A model generated the notes under the pieces. That model searched no databases and was not told the DNA's origin. It saw nothing but the letters and a program-made list of their open reading frames with translations. Position numbers and translations under genes: made by a program. Positions 49,207-59,958 of a DNA stretch of 64,000 nucleotides are shown piece by piece. Position 1 is the stretch's first letter, and every line of letters starts with the position of its first letter. Source of the stretch: Corynebacterium aurimucosum ATCC 700975 (GTDB lineage: Bacteria; Actinomycetota; Actinomycetes; Mycobacteriales; Mycobacteriaceae); assembly GCF_007672725.1 (NCBI RefSeq), contig NZ_VDTC01000004.1, positions 62,001 to 126,000 of the forward strand, in the 5' to 3' direction.

Positions 49207-49788
49207 CTAGCCGTTCGTGGCTCTAAAGGCCTTGTCGGTTAGCTGCAGGAAGCGCATAACGTAATCCTTGACAAAGTCTGCGGTGCGTTCATTGAGATGT
49301 CCGGACTCTTCGAAAAGGGTGGGGGATTGACCCAGAAATACTTCGGGCTGACCCGGAAGCGGCATATCGAAGTAGGACAGGGCGAGGCGAAGGTTCTTCT
49401 GTGAACTGTAGCCGCCCATACGGCCTACAGAGTGGCTAATGATACCTGCGGGAAGGTTCTTCCACGCCACATCTGAGTTGGGTTTAGAGCCGATGTCCAC
49501 TGCGTTTTTGAGGCAGGCGGGGATAGTGCGGTTGTTCTCTGGCGTAATGAAGAGGATCCCGCTCGAGTTCTTGATGGACTCGCGAAAAGTGGTGTACTCA
49601 GCCGGAGTGGGCTTGTCCGTGACGGCGGGGTCATCGTAGTCGAAGTCATAGAGCGGCAAGTCACGGATTTCCACGATGTTTGCCTCGTAGTCTTCAGGGA
49701 TCATCGTGAGCACCTCGTGTGCAATCTTGCGTGTAAATGACCCTCGCCGCAGGCTGCCGACGATAACGCTGATACGTGGGGTGGTCAT
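49207..49788 (-). CDS. NAD(P)H-dependent FMN reductase
   Basis: A 193-residue flavodoxin-fold reductase of the FMN_red family. Phosphate-binding VIVGSLRRGSFTRKIAHEV is at the N terminus, ILFITPENNRTIPACLKNAVD in the middle, and the loop SVGRMGGYSSQKNLR follows. It starts 39 nt after the small unknown gene of the nrd operon, with aagaagg before the ATG, so it is probably the last gene of that operon. Its role could be to reduce the NrdI flavodoxin, which has no dedicated reductase here; this is an inference from position. Confidence 0.88.
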   Translation of the reverse strand: MTTPRISVIVGSLRRGSFTRKIAHEVLTMIPEDYEANIVEIRDLPLYDFDYDDPAVTDKPTPAEYTTFRESIKNSSGILFITPENNRTIPACLKNAVDIGSKPNSDVAWKNLPAGIISHSVGRMGGYSSQKNLRLALSYFDMPLPGQPEVFLGQSPTLFEESGHLNERTADFVKDYVMRFLQLTDKAFRATNG

Positions 49789-49827
49789 GGTAAACCTTCT
49801 TTCTTAGTTGGGTGTAGGGAGACGTGG

Positions 49828-51160
<1,333 letters not shown>

Positions 51161-53356
51161 CTACAAAGCACAGGAGACGCAGCCTTCGACCTCGGTTCCT
51201 TGGAGCGCGGATTGGCGTAAACGGATGTAGTAGAGGGTCTTGATTCCGGCTTTCCAGGCATAGATCTGTGCCTTGTTGATGTCCCGCGTGGTGGTATCAG
51301 CGGTGAAGAACAAGGTCAGCGAAAGCCCTTGGTCCACGTGTTGGGTGGCCATGGCGTAGGTGTCGATGATTTTTTCGTATCCCACGGCGTAGGAGTCATC
51401 GAAATACTCCAGGTTGTCGTTGGTCATTTCCGGTGCGGGGTAGTACACGCGCCCCAAGCGGCCTTCCTTGCGTATTTCAATCTTGGAGGCAATCGGGTGG
51501 ATGGACGCGGTGGAGTCATTGATGTAGGAAATTGATCCAGTGGGTGGAACTGCCTGCAAGTAGGCGTTGTAGATGCCATCTTGCATCACTTGATTCTTGA
51601 GCCGTAGCCAATCCTCGCGTTGGGGGATCTGTACGCCTGCTTCGTGGAAGAGCTGTTTTACGTGTTCAGTGGCTGGCGCCCAGTCTTGGTCGATGTATTT
51701 GTCAAAGTAGGCGCCAGTGGCATAGGTGGATTCTTCGAAGCCTGTGAATCGTTGACCTTTTTCAACCGCGAGTGCATGGGATGCGCGGAGCGCATGGTAG
51801 GTCACCGTGAGGAAATAAATATTTGTAAAGTCCAGTGCCTCGGCGCAGCCATAAGGAATACGCTGTGAAGCAAGGAAGCCGTGGAGATTCATTTGGCCCA
51901 GACCAATGGCATGCATGGAAGCATTTCCGTGAGCGATGGAAGGAACAGCTTCGATGTTCGTCAGGTCTGAAACCTTCGTGAGGGCACGCACTGCGGTTTC
52001 GACGGTCTCCCCAAAGTCCGGTGATTCAAAAGCCTTCGCAATGTTGAGCGAACCTAGATTGCAGGAAATATCCTGGCCAACGGTGGTGTAGTCACCCGAA
52101 GCTCCGTAGGTCGATGGCGTGTTGACCTGGAGGATTTCACTACACAGGTTGGACATATTGATATGTCCTTTCAGGGGATTAGCGCGGTTGACCGTATCCT
52201 CAAAGAGGATGTAGGGGTATCCGGATTCAAACTGAAGCTCAGCCAGCGTGGTGAAAAACTCGCGGGCCTTAATGGTCGTGTGAGAAATTCGCGGATTGGC
52301 AACCAACTCGTCGTAGTACTCGGTGATGGACATGTCAGACATGGCTACGCCGTACTCGCGAGTGATGTCATACGGGCTAAAAAGATGCATATCTTTGTTC
52401 TCTTTGGCCAGACGGAAGGTTATATCTGGAATAACAACCCCCAGCGAAAGAGTCTTGATGCGGACTTTCTCATCGGCATTTTCCCGCTTGGTATCCAGGA
52501 AGCGAAGAATATCTGGATGGTGCGCATGCAGGTAGACGGCTCCAGCGCCCTGCCGGGCGCCCAATTGGTTGGCATAGCTGAAGCTATCTTCGAGAATCTT
52601 CATGACTGGGACTACGCCGGAAGCCTGGTTCTCTATCTTTTTGATCGGGGCTCCGGATTCGCGCAGGTTGCTCAGTAACAAGGCCACTCCACCACCGCGC
52701 TTTGATAGTTGCAGTGCAGAGTTCACGCTGCGACCAATGCTCTCCAAATTGTCTTCGATTCGCAGGAGGAAGCAGGAGACCATTTCGCCGCGCTGGGCTT
52801 TGCCTGCGTTGAGAAAAGTAGGGGTGGCGGGCTGGAATGGTCCTGTCATGATGTCATCCACCAGCTTTTCTGCGAGCTCTTCGTCGCCCTGTGCAAGGTA
52901 TAAAGCTGTGGTGGCGACGCGTTCTTCGTAGCCTTCTAGGAATCGGGAGCCATCAAAGGTTTTCAGTGCATATGAAGTAAAGAACTTAAATGCGCCGAGG
53001 AAGGTGCGGAACTGGTGCTTAGCTCGATGAGCTCTGTCATACATGGCGCACAGAAAGGCGTCATCATAAAGCTCAAGGAAATCCCGCTCGTAGTACTCGT
53101 TATCAACCAACCATTCCAAGCGTTGCTTGGTGGAATCGAACTGATGCATGCGGGGAGCGACATGGTGCGTGACATAGTCTTGTGCTGCCTGAATGTCCTT
53201 GTCAAACTGGATTTTTCCAGAAGCGTCGAACAAGTTCAGCTGCGCGTTGAGTGCGTGGTAGCTCTTGCGCTTGCCGACACCGCCGGCATTGTTTGCTGAA
53301 GCGGTGCGGAGCGTAGTGCCATGAGGTTGTGTGGGGGTGGCATCGAGAGGCCACAT
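51161..53356 (-). CDS. nrdE: Ribonucleotide reductase catalytic subunit
   Basis: A 731-residue class Ib/Ie large subunit that reduces ribonucleoside diphosphates. It has [16 protein letters not shown] at the N terminus, active-site regions with [29 protein letters not shown] and [12 protein letters not shown], radical-chain tyrosines near the end ([13 protein letters not shown]), and the C-terminal redox pair CVSC followed by AL. The ATG at 53356 has ggaaga in front and gives the usual length; ATG 53395 would add 13 residues. No nrdH redoxin gene lies in the cluster. Confidence 0.93.
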   Translation of the reverse strand: MWPLDATPTQPHGTTLRTASANNAGGVGKRKSYHALNAQLNLFDASGKIQFDKDIQAAQDYVTHHVAPRMHQFDSTKQRLEWLVDNEYYERDFLELYDDAFLCAMYDRAHRAKHQFRTFLGAFKFFTSYALKTFDGSRFLEGYEERVATTALYLAQGDEELAEKLVDDIMTGPFQPATPTFLNAGKAQRGEMVSCFLLRIEDNLESIGRSVNSALQLSKRGGGVALLLSNLRESGAPIKKIENQASGVVPVMKILEDSFSYANQLGARQGAGAVYLHAHHPDILRFLDTKRENADEKVRIKTLSLGVVIPDITFRLAKENKDMHLFSPYDITREYGVAMSDMSITEYYDELVANPRISHTTIKAREFFTTLAELQFESGYPYILFEDTVNRANPLKGHINMSNLCSEILQVNTPSTYGASGDYTTVGQDISCNLGSLNIAKAFESPDFGETVETAVRALTKVSDLTNIEAVPSIAHGNASMHAIGLGQMNLHGFLASQRIPYGCAEALDFTNIYFLTVTYHALRASHALAVEKGQRFTGFEESTYATGAYFDKYIDQDWAPATEHVKQLFHEAGVQIPQREDWLRLKNQVMQDGIYNAYLQAVPPTGSISYINDSTASIHPIASKIEIRKEGRLGRVYYPAPEMTNDNLEYFDDSYAVGYEKIIDTYAMATQHVDQGLSLTLFFTADTTTRDINKAQIYAWKAGIKTLYYIRLRQSALQGTEVEGCVSCAL

Positions 53357-53406
53357 TGTGTCTTCCAATCTGTGTGATGCGGATGGGTTCTTCATCTTGC
53401 GGGGGA

Positions 53407-53844
53407 TTAATGGGGTGTCATCGTTAGCTGCTTTTGCTGCTCCCAAAACTTCTGAAGGCCCTGCTTTACGGCGGCGATGTCCTTCTGTGTGCCGAGAAGC
53501 TCGAAGTGATACAGCTCCGGTACGTGGCACTTGGCGGAAATGATGCGTCCGGCGACGCAGTAAGCACTTCCGAAGTTGGTATTCCCTGAGGTAATAACGC
53601 CCCGGATAAAGGAGCGGTTGATTGGGTCATTGAGGAAGTCGATGACCTGTTTAGGGACTGCGCGTTTGAGCGAGCCTCCGCCGTAGGTGGGAACGATGAG
53701 TACGTACGGGTGTGAAACCTGGATCATCCCGGTTTTCTTGGGGCGCAGTGGAATGCGCACCGCGGGTCTATCTAAGCGTTCAACGAATCTTTTTGTGTTT
53801 TCTGAAACGCTGGAAAAGTACACCAAATCTGGTGAGTCTGACAT
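53407..53844 (-). CDS. nrdI: NrdI flavodoxin-like activator
   Basis: A 145-residue FMN protein: phosphate loop [36 protein letters not shown], and the 50s/90s loop [20 protein letters not shown] followed by [12 protein letters not shown]. NrdI makes superoxide or a related oxidant that activates the NrdF radical; in class Ie it is required to create the DOPA radical. The start at 53844 has agcagg 6 nt away; 53874 is an alternative. First gene of the operon behind the tandem operator. Confidence 0.93.
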   Translation of the reverse strand: MSDSPDLVYFSSVSENTKRFVERLDRPAVRIPLRPKKTGMIQVSHPYVLIVPTYGGGSLKRAVPKQVIDFLNDPINRSFIRGVITSGNTNFGSAYCVAGRIISAKCHVPELYHFELLGTQKDIAAVKQGLQKFWEQQKQLTMTPH

Positions 53845-53903
53845 GGCAATCCTGCTCATCCTGGCCTTAGCCATAAGTGGGATAGGTGATATTCGAAAAG
53901 ACT

Positions 53904-53945
53904 AACTACGCAATGCCGTAGTTGCAACTACGGTCTAACGTAGTT
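53904..53945 (-). promoter_or_regulatory. Tandem 20-bp inverted repeats in the nrdI promoter region
   Basis: Two copies of AACTACG-N6-CGTAGTT (53904-53923 and 53926-53945) are separated by 2 bp, a 22-bp period of about two helical turns. The inner arms form a perfect 18-bp palindrome, CCGTAGTTGCAACTACGG. They lie 60-101 bp upstream of nrdI and directly downstream of the metalloregulator gene, and are best read as its operator. Confidence 0.75.
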
Positions 53946-53989
53946 TTGAAAAGGGCAGGTGAGGGTAGGGTTAATACAAAGGGGAAGGT

Positions 53990-54670
53990 CTAAAGGCTGT
54001 GGTGTGCTACAAACACTGCGTCGGTAGCTGGGCGTCCAAGTACTACCCACTGAGTGCTGCCGGCCACCTGTATTTCGAGAGAGTCTGAAAAGGGCGCTCC
54101 CTCGCGCGTGCTAAGAACAGCCCCAGTGACAATGCCGCGCTCTTCAAGGAACTTCAGCAGTTGTGGGTCGGAATCAGAAATGCGTTCCACGGTCACCTGC
54201 GATTGTGCACCGCTGTCGGTGAGACGGTGCGCACTGGGGATTGTGATCTGTCCATCAACCGTAGGGATAGGATCGCCGTGTGGATCCCTAGTGGGGTAAT
54301 CAAGGAACTTATCCACACGTTCTATGAGCATGTCGGACACCGCGTGTTCGAGATTTTCGGCTTCATTATGGATTTCGTCCCACGTGTAGTCCAATGCTTG
54401 AACCAAAAAAGACTCAAGCAATCGGTGGCGGCGCACCATGACCAATGCGTACTGCCTGCCAAGTTCGGTTAACTCCACAGAGCCATAGGGCGTGTGTGAC
54501 ACGAGTCCTTGCTTCGACATTTTGCGCACTGCATCGGAAACCGAGGAGAGCTTGAGTCCCAGCTGTGCCGCAATAAGTGTGGCGGTAACGGGCTCGGATG
54601 ACCATTCCTTTAGCCCCCAGATAGCTTTCAAATAGTTCTGGGTACTGGTGGATAGCTCGGAAACAGACAT
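53990..54670 (-). CDS. DtxR/MntR-family metal-dependent regulator
   Basis: A 226-residue regulator: N-terminal winged helix (YLKAIWGLKEW, LKLSSVSDAVRKMSKQGLV), dimer/metal domain with RRHRLLESFLV and IHNEAENLEH, and a C-terminal SH3-like domain from about 150. At the position of DtxR Cys102 there is Glu (EAENLEH), as in manganese-type MntR, while the usual first-helix metal ligand (Met or Asp) is Asn here. I infer a manganese-responsive rather than iron-responsive repressor with slightly altered site 1. It precedes nrdI on the same strand, with the tandem operator in the 145-bp gap. Confidence 0.87.
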   Translation of the reverse strand: MSVSELSTSTQNYLKAIWGLKEWSSEPVTATLIAAQLGLKLSSVSDAVRKMSKQGLVSHTPYGSVELTELGRQYALVMVRRHRLLESFLVQALDYTWDEIHNEAENLEHAVSDMLIERVDKFLDYPTRDPHGDPIPTVDGQITIPSAHRLTDSGAQSQVTVERISDSDPQLLKFLEERGIVTGAVLSTREGAPFSDSLEIQVAGSTQWVVLGRPATDAVFVAHHSL

Positions 54671-54716
54671 GAGTAAATGTTAACCCAGCTTCCGTATGTG
54701 CCTTTGGCGCTGCGCC

Positions 54717-54734
54717 CCAACGCTCATAGCGAAC
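54717..54734 (+). promoter_or_regulatory. ClgR-type operator before clpP1P2
   Basis: The core CGCTCATAGCG followed by AAC fits the ClgR recognition pattern CGCYNANRGCG. It lies 75-92 bp upstream of clpP1. ClgR activates clpP1P2 in C. glutamicum. Confidence 0.7.
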
Positions 54735-54808
54735 AGAGGCCAAGTTTGAGAGGAATGCCGGTAAGGTGGGGCCAGTTAAAGCATTCTTCACTTGAAGGAG
54801 AACCACTA

Positions 54809-55408
54809 ATGTCTGAGAAGATTTCAATGAACTCGTCGTCTACGGGTATGAATCTGAGCGATAGCGTGTATGAGCGCCTTTTGCGCGAGCGCATCATCTT
54901 CCTGGGAACCCAGGTCGATGATGAGATTGCGAACAAGCTCTGCGCCCAGATCCTCCTGCTGTCTGCCGAGGACCCCACTCGCGACATTTCGCTTTACATC
55001 AACTCTCCGGGTGGCTCCGTCACCGCGGGCATGGCTATCTACGACACGATGAAGTACTCGCCGTGCGATGTGGCCACATACGGCATGGGCCTGGCTGCCT
55101 CGATGGGCCAGTTCCTCCTCTCTGGTGGCACCAAGGGCAAGCGCTACGCCCTGCCGCACGCACGCATCATGATGCACCAGCCTTCCGCTGGCGTGGGCGG
55201 TACCGCCGCAGACATCGCCATCCAGGCCGAGCAGTTCGCGCAGACCAAGCGTGAGATGGCTGAGCTGATTGCTGAGCACACTGGCCAGACCTTCGAGCAA
55301 ATCACCAAGGATTCGGACCGCGACCGCTGGTTCACCGCCCAGCAGGCCAAGGAATACGGCATCGTCGACCACGTCATTGAGTCCGTTAACGGTCCTATCA
55401 CCAACTAG
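54809..55408 (+). CDS. clpP1: ATP-dependent Clp protease proteolytic subunit 1
   Basis: A 199-residue serine protease with catalytic Ser in [14 protein letters not shown], His in [10 protein letters not shown] and Asp in KDSDRDRWF. With ClpP2 it forms the hetero-tetradecameric chamber served by ClpX and ClpC. The ATG at 54809 has gaaggag at ideal distance. Followed 21 nt downstream by clpP2. Confidence 0.96.
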   Translation: MSEKISMNSSSTGMNLSDSVYERLLRERIIFLGTQVDDEIANKLCAQILLLSAEDPTRDISLYINSPGGSVTAGMAIYDTMKYSPCDVATYGMGLAASMGQFLLSGGTKGKRYALPHARIMMHQPSAGVGGTAADIAIQAEQFAQTKREMAELIAEHTGQTFEQITKDSDRDRWFTAQQAKEYGIVDHVIESVNGPITN

Positions 55409-55429
55409 GGAACAAGGAGCTTTATCACC

Positions 55430-56053
55430 ATGTCTAACCTTCAGATGCCTTCTTCCCGCTACGTTCTGCCGGAGTTCATTGAGCAGAACGCACAGGGATC
55501 CAAGACCACCAACCCGTATTCCAAGCTCTTCGAAGAGCGCATCATCTTCCTGGGCACCCAGGTCGATGACACCTCCGCCAACGACATCATGGCGCAGCTG
55601 CTGGTCCTGGAGTCCCAGGATCCGGACCGCGACATCACGATGTATATCAACTCCCCGGGTGGCTCCTTCACCGCGCTGATGGCCATCTACGACACCATGC
55701 GCTATGTGCGTCCGGACGTGCAGACCGTCTGCCTGGGCCAGGCTGCTTCCGCAGCGGCTGTTCTGCTGGCCGCCGGTGCCCCGGGCAAGCGCGCAGCTCT
55801 GCCGAACTCCCGCGTTCTGATTCACCAGCCGCGTACGCAGGGCACGCAGGGCCAGGTCTCGGACCTCGAGATCGAAGCCAACGAGATTGAGCGCATGCGC
55901 CGCCTCATGGAGCAAACCTTGGCCGAGCACACCGGCCGCACCGCCGAGCAGGTGCGCATCGATACCGACCGCGACAAGATCCTCACCGCGCAGGAAGCAG
56001 TCGAGTACGGCCTCATCGATACCGTCTTTGATTACCGCAAGCTCAACGCCTAA
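55430..56053 (+). CDS. clpP2: ATP-dependent Clp protease proteolytic subunit 2
   Basis: A 207-residue ClpP: Ser in [14 protein letters not shown], His in [11 protein letters not shown], Asp in [10 protein letters not shown]. The propeptide-like N terminus of about 28 residues is longer than in ClpP1. Second gene of the clpP1P2 operon, ended by a strong terminator. Confidence 0.96.
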   Translation: MSNLQMPSSRYVLPEFIEQNAQGSKTTNPYSKLFEERIIFLGTQVDDTSANDIMAQLLVLESQDPDRDITMYINSPGGSFTALMAIYDTMRYVRPDVQTVCLGQAASAAAVLLAAGAPGKRAALPNSRVLIHQPRTQGTQGQVSDLEIEANEIERMRRLMEQTLAEHTGRTAEQVRIDTDRDKILTAQEAVEYGLIDTVFDYRKLNA

Positions 56054-56065
56054 GTGAGCAAGCTT

Positions 56066-56099
56066 AAAGCCCCGCTATCCGAAAGGAAGCGGGGCTTTA
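56066..56099. terminator. Intrinsic terminator after clpP2
   Basis: Stem AAAGCCCCGCT / AGCGGGGCTTT. TTTAG follows on the plus strand and the A-run gives T's on the minus, so it serves both convergent genes. Confidence 0.88.
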
Positions 56100-56106
56100 G
56101 TCGCGC

Positions 56107-56877
56107 TTAGGCCTCGTAGGGCGGCAGGATGGCCTCCGGGGACTCGGGGAGGATCTGGCCGCCGTCAATGATGAGGGTCTGTCCCGTGATGTAGCCTGCC
56201 TCGCGGGAAGCGAGGAAGGCCGCGGCGTTGCCGATATCGCGCGGGGAACCTAAGCGGTGCATGGGGACGGAGCGCGCCATCTGGTCGAGGTACTCCTGGC
56301 CCTGGCCTTCAAGGCCTTCGGTGAGGATATTGCCTGGCAGCACTCCATTGATGGTGATGCCATCGCGCGCCACCTCCAGTGCCGCAGAGCGCATGAAGCC
56401 CTGTTGTGCGGCCTTCGACGCGCCGTAGTGCGCCCAGCCCGGGTAGCCGGTGTGCGAGCCGGTGATAGACGTCGTGATGACGATGCGCCCGTAGCCCGCC
56501 TTCTTCATGTAAGGCAGCGCTTCCTGCACCACGGTGAAGGTACCGTGCGTGTTGATGGCGAACATGGTGTCCCACTGCTCGTCGCTCATGTCCTCGAGCG
56601 GGCAGTTGGGAAAGACACCGGCGTTGGAACAGACAATGTCGATGCGGCCATAGCGCTTGACGACGTCCCTATAAAGGGTGCGGACGGAGTCGCGCGAGGT
56701 GACGTCGACAAGCAGGGCGTCCGCGCCGAGTTCTTCGGCGGTTTTGTGTGCGGCTTCTTCGTTGAGGTCAGCGATGATGACGGTCGCGCCGGCCTCGCGC
56801 AGGGCGCTGACGATACCGCGGCCGATGCCGGCGGCACCGCCGGTGACGATGGCAACCTGGTCCTGAAGATCGAACAT
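56107..56877 (-). CDS. SDR-family oxidoreductase
   Basis: A 256-residue classical short-chain dehydrogenase: VTGGAAGIGRGIV, CSNAGVF, catalytic ITTSITGSHTG, YGASKAAQQG, and C-terminal GYITGQTLIIDGGQ. It follows an aromatic-acid-type MFS transporter gene by 41 nt on the same strand, so the pair may import and oxidise or reduce one compound. Confidence 0.9.
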   Translation of the reverse strand: MFDLQDQVAIVTGGAAGIGRGIVSALREAGATVIIADLNEEAAHKTAEELGADALLVDVTSRDSVRTLYRDVVKRYGRIDIVCSNAGVFPNCPLEDMSDEQWDTMFAINTHGTFTVVQEALPYMKKAGYGRIVITTSITGSHTGYPGWAHYGASKAAQQGFMRSAALEVARDGITINGVLPGNILTEGLEGQGQEYLDQMARSVPMHRLGSPRDIGNAAAFLASREAGYITGQTLIIDGGQILPESPEAILPPYEA

Positions 56878-56918
56878 GTGAAGCTCCTTAGCGGTTGAGG
56901 GTGGCTCTGAGTCCCAGC

Positions 56919-58223
56919 CTAGGCCGCTACCGGTTGTGGCGTGCTGTGCTTTGTGGTCGCCGTGTAGGCACGCACGCCGATGAGGGAGAGCGCGGCCAGC
57001 ACCGCGGTAACACCAGCGAGGGTGTAGAGGCCCGTCGGGGTCCAGCCTGTTTCGAGGAGGTAGCCGGCCAGGATAGGCGCGAGGGTGGCGCCGACGCGGG
57101 CGATGCCGATGGCGGCGCCCGTTCCCGTGGTGCGCAGTGCGGAAGGGTAGGCCTCCGGGGTGACGGTATAGAGGCCGGAAATGCAGGCGTTGAGGCTAAG
57201 GCCTACGCCGACACCGAGGGCGAACATGAGGGTGGGCACGGCGGTGGAGTTGATGAAGCCGACGAGGACGACGGAGGAGACAAGACAGAAGGCGATGAGC
57301 AGCGGGCGGGCGTCGATGCGCGTGGTGAATAGGCCGAAGAGGATGGCGCCGATAGCCCCGCCGAAGGAGAGCATGATGCCGCCGATGATGCCTTGTTGAG
57401 CAGTCAGGCCCTCGGCGGTAAGTAGCTTCGGGGTCCACTGTGAGGTGAAGTTGTAAGCAAACATGATGAAGCTGAATGCCAGCCAGAGCTTGATGGAGGT
57501 GCGCAGGAACTGTGGGGAGATGAGGTCCGTGTAGGACGCCTTGTGGCTGGTGCGGGGACGGACGCTGACCTCGCCCTTGAGGCCGAGTTTGGCGGTGATG
57601 GTGCGCACGGCGTCCATGCGGCCGCGGGCGGCGAGGAAGTCGGCGGACTCGGGGACGACAGCAACCGTGAGGAGAAGGGCCACGACGGTGAGTGCTGCGC
57701 CGACCCAGAAGATGGGCTGCCAGCTATCGAAGGTTGATGCGATAACACCGCAGAAGGAGGCGCCAAGGCCGTAGCCGGAGGCGTAGATGGCGACGGCCAG
57801 TCCGCGGAAGCGCAGGTTGGAATACTCGCTGACGAGGACGGTGACGCAGACGAGGACGCCGCCGACGCCAATGCCGGTGATGAGGCGGAAGATGAGGAGA
57901 AGGCTGAACGTTGGCGCGAGGGTGGTGAGAATGAGGCCGACGAGGTCGATGATGAGTGAGACGGTAATCAGCGTGGTGCGCCCGAGGCGGTCAGCTAGCG
58001 GCGCGAGAAAGAAAGAGCCGAGGCCGATACCGATGAGCGCGGCGGAGAGGAGCCAGCCTAGGGAGGAATCGGACAAGGCGAACTCTTCGCTGACAGGTCC
58101 GGCGCCGAAGGCCATGGCCACCATGTCGTAGCCGTCGAGAGCGTTGAGGAAGAGGGCGATGGCGATGATGAGCCACTGGCGCGCGCCCATGGGGGAGCGG
58201 TCGATGAGTTCGCGGATATCCAT
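56919..58223 (-). CDS. MFS transporter, aromatic acid:H+ symporter-like
   Basis: A 434-residue, 12-helix transporter. The DGYD motif in the first helix (FLNALDGYDMVAMAFG) is typical of the AAHS family (BenK/PcaK). The loop 2-3 motif is PLADRLGRTTLITVSL, and RLITGIGVGGVLVCVTVLVSEY is present. Probable aromatic acid or related substrate; not provable here. No ring-cleavage genes are in the window. Confidence 0.87.
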   Translation of the reverse strand: MDIRELIDRSPMGARQWLIIAIALFLNALDGYDMVAMAFGAGPVSEEFALSDSSLGWLLSAALIGIGLGSFFLAPLADRLGRTTLITVSLIIDLVGLILTTLAPTFSLLLIFRLITGIGVGGVLVCVTVLVSEYSNLRFRGLAVAIYASGYGLGASFCGVIASTFDSWQPIFWVGAALTVVALLLTVAVVPESADFLAARGRMDAVRTITAKLGLKGEVSVRPRTSHKASYTDLISPQFLRTSIKLWLAFSFIMFAYNFTSQWTPKLLTAEGLTAQQGIIGGIMLSFGGAIGAILFGLFTTRIDARPLLIAFCLVSSVVLVGFINSTAVPTLMFALGVGVGLSLNACISGLYTVTPEAYPSALRTTGTGAAIGIARVGATLAPILAGYLLETGWTPTGLYTLAGVTAVLAALSLIGVRAYTATTKHSTPQPVAA

Positions 58224-58421
58224 GAAAGTCTTTCTGCTGATGGAGAGGTTTCGATGTAAGTTAGTGAACCGCTCTGTCTATGTCCATTAACTGCCGTTTT
58301 AAATTCAGTGGCGCGCCGCCGCGCGAGGAATAGCGCTCGGGTCTGGGCGGTTTACTAGAGTGGAATGGACTGCGGTAAAATCGCTCCACCCAACCCCAGA
58401 GAAAAGAGTTGAAAGGCCTTC

Positions 58422-59717
58422 ATGGCACGTATGCAAGAAAGCGCTGACCTGCTCAAGTGTTCCTTCTGTGGAAAGAGCCAGAAGCAGGTGAAGAAGCTTA
58501 TCGCCGGCGGCGGCGTCTACATCTGTGACGAGTGCATCGAGCTCTGCAACGAAATCATCGAGGAGGAGCTCGGCGCGGCTCAGGCTGAGGCGAACGAAGA
58601 GAAGGAAATGCGCCTTCCGCGTCCTTCGGAGATTTCGGCTTTTCTGGATAAGTATGTCATCGGCCAAGACCAGGCCAAGCGCGTGTTGTCGGTGGCTGTG
58701 TACAACCACTACAAGCGCATTAAGGCTGAGGAAGCCGCGGGCTTGGAAGGTCGTCGGAAGAAGACGCAGGATGAAGAGGTGGAGATTGCCAAATCCAACA
58801 TCCTGATGCTGGGCCCGACGGGCTCCGGCAAGACCTACCTGGCGCAGACCCTGGCGCGTTTGCTCGACGTCCCCTTTGCCATCGCGGATGCCACGAGCCT
58901 GACCGAGGCCGGTTACGTGGGCGAGGATGTTGAGAACATCCTGCTCAAGCTGCTGCAGGCTGCGGACTTTGATGTGGAGCGCGCGCAGCACGGCATCATT
59001 TACGTCGATGAGGTGGACAAGATCTCCCGCAAGTCGGAGAACCCCTCGATTACCCGCGATGTGTCCGGTGAGGGCGTGCAGCAGGCGCTGCTGAAGATCC
59101 TCGAGGGAACCGTGGCGGCCATTCCGCCGCAGGGCGGGCGCAAGCACCCGAATCAGGAGTTCATCCAGCTGGACACGACGAACATCCTCTTCATCGTGGC
59201 CGGTGCTTTCGCGGGCTTGGACAAGGTGATTTCGGAGCGCGTGGGCAAGAAGGGCGTGGGCTTCGGCGCCAAGCTGGAGACCAAGGATGAGAAGGAATCC
59301 GTCGACTTCTTCTCCCAGGTGCGCCCAGAGGACTTGGTGAAGTTCGGCCTCATCCCGGAATTCATCGGCCGCCTGCCAGTTGTGGCCACGGTGGATAACC
59401 TGGACCGCGAATCGCTGGTTAAGGTACTGGTGGAACCGAAGAACTCCCTGGTCAAGCAGTACCAGCGCCTGTTCAGCATGGATGGTGCGGAGCTGCACTT
59501 TGAGGATGCGGCGCTGGAGGCAATCGCCGAGCTAGCACTCGAGCGCAAGACCGGTGCCCGTGGCCTGCGCGCCATCATGGAGGAGCTGCTCGTTCCCATC
59601 ATGTATGACCTCCCGGACCGCGAGGACATTGCCAGCGTCCACATCACGCAGGACTGCGTGACTGACGGCGGCGAGCCGGAGTTCGTGTACTCGGATGAGG
59701 CGAAGGAATCCGCCTAA
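58422..59717 (+). CDS. clpX: ATP-dependent Clp protease ATP-binding subunit ClpX
   Basis: A 431-residue AAA+ unfoldase. The N-terminal zinc domain has four Cys ([15 protein letters not shown]), Walker A is [12 protein letters not shown], Walker [11 protein letters not shown], pore loop and sensor [16 protein letters not shown], and the IGF-like ClpP-docking loop lies in the middle. ATG with gaaagg. It lies 2.4 kb from clpP1P2, separated by the SDR-MFS pair. Confidence 0.96.
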   Translation: MARMQESADLLKCSFCGKSQKQVKKLIAGGGVYICDECIELCNEIIEEELGAAQAEANEEKEMRLPRPSEISAFLDKYVIGQDQAKRVLSVAVYNHYKRIKAEEAAGLEGRRKKTQDEEVEIAKSNILMLGPTGSGKTYLAQTLARLLDVPFAIADATSLTEAGYVGEDVENILLKLLQAADFDVERAQHGIIYVDEVDKISRKSENPSITRDVSGEGVQQALLKILEGTVAAIPPQGGRKHPNQEFIQLDTTNILFIVAGAFAGLDKVISERVGKKGVGFGAKLETKDEKESVDFFSQVRPEDLVKFGLIPEFIGRLPVVATVDNLDRESLVKVLVEPKNSLVKQYQRLFSMDGAELHFEDAALEAIAELALERKTGARGLRAIMEELLVPIMYDLPDREDIASVHITQDCVTDGGEPEFVYSDEAKESA

Positions 59718-59729
59718 ACGGCATCTTAT

Positions 59730-59761
59730 AAGAGGCATCTTCACGGCTGAAGATGCCTCTT
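59730..59761 (+). terminator. Intrinsic terminator of clpX
   Basis: Perfect 14-bp stem AAGAGGCATCTTCA / TGAAGATGCCTCTT with a 4-nt loop. Confidence 0.85.
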
Positions 59762-59771
59762 GCGCTGTCTA

Positions 59772-59797
59772 AAAGGCGTTTTCAGGCCTAAAAACGC
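59772..59797. terminator. Second hairpin after clpX
   Basis: A near-perfect palindrome, GGCGTTTT-CAGGCCT-AAAAACGCC, directly after the first terminator. Probably a backup or a terminator for the convergent TetR gene. Confidence 0.5.
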
Positions 59798-59830
59798 CGT
59801 CTGTCAGATGCCATCTTCGTGCTGGGGGGC

Positions 59831-59916
59831 AAAGGAACCAGATGAGTGGGACCATTTAGCTATGGCGCGAGATCGTGACCTGGGATTATGCACGGGCCGG
59901 CGGGTAAATGGTTCCT
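59831..59916. repeat. Inverted repeat with split copy between clpX and the TetR gene
   Basis: AAAGGAACCA (59831-59840) is inverted as TGGTTCCTTT (59907-59916); inside, ACCATTTA is inverted as TAAATGGT, so the right arm matches two separated parts on the left. No open frame spans it. May be a structured RNA or remnant of a small element. Confidence 0.4.
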
Positions 59917-59958
59917 TTACTGTGGTTTCATTGCCCGCCTGGTGCTGGGAAGAGGGTT

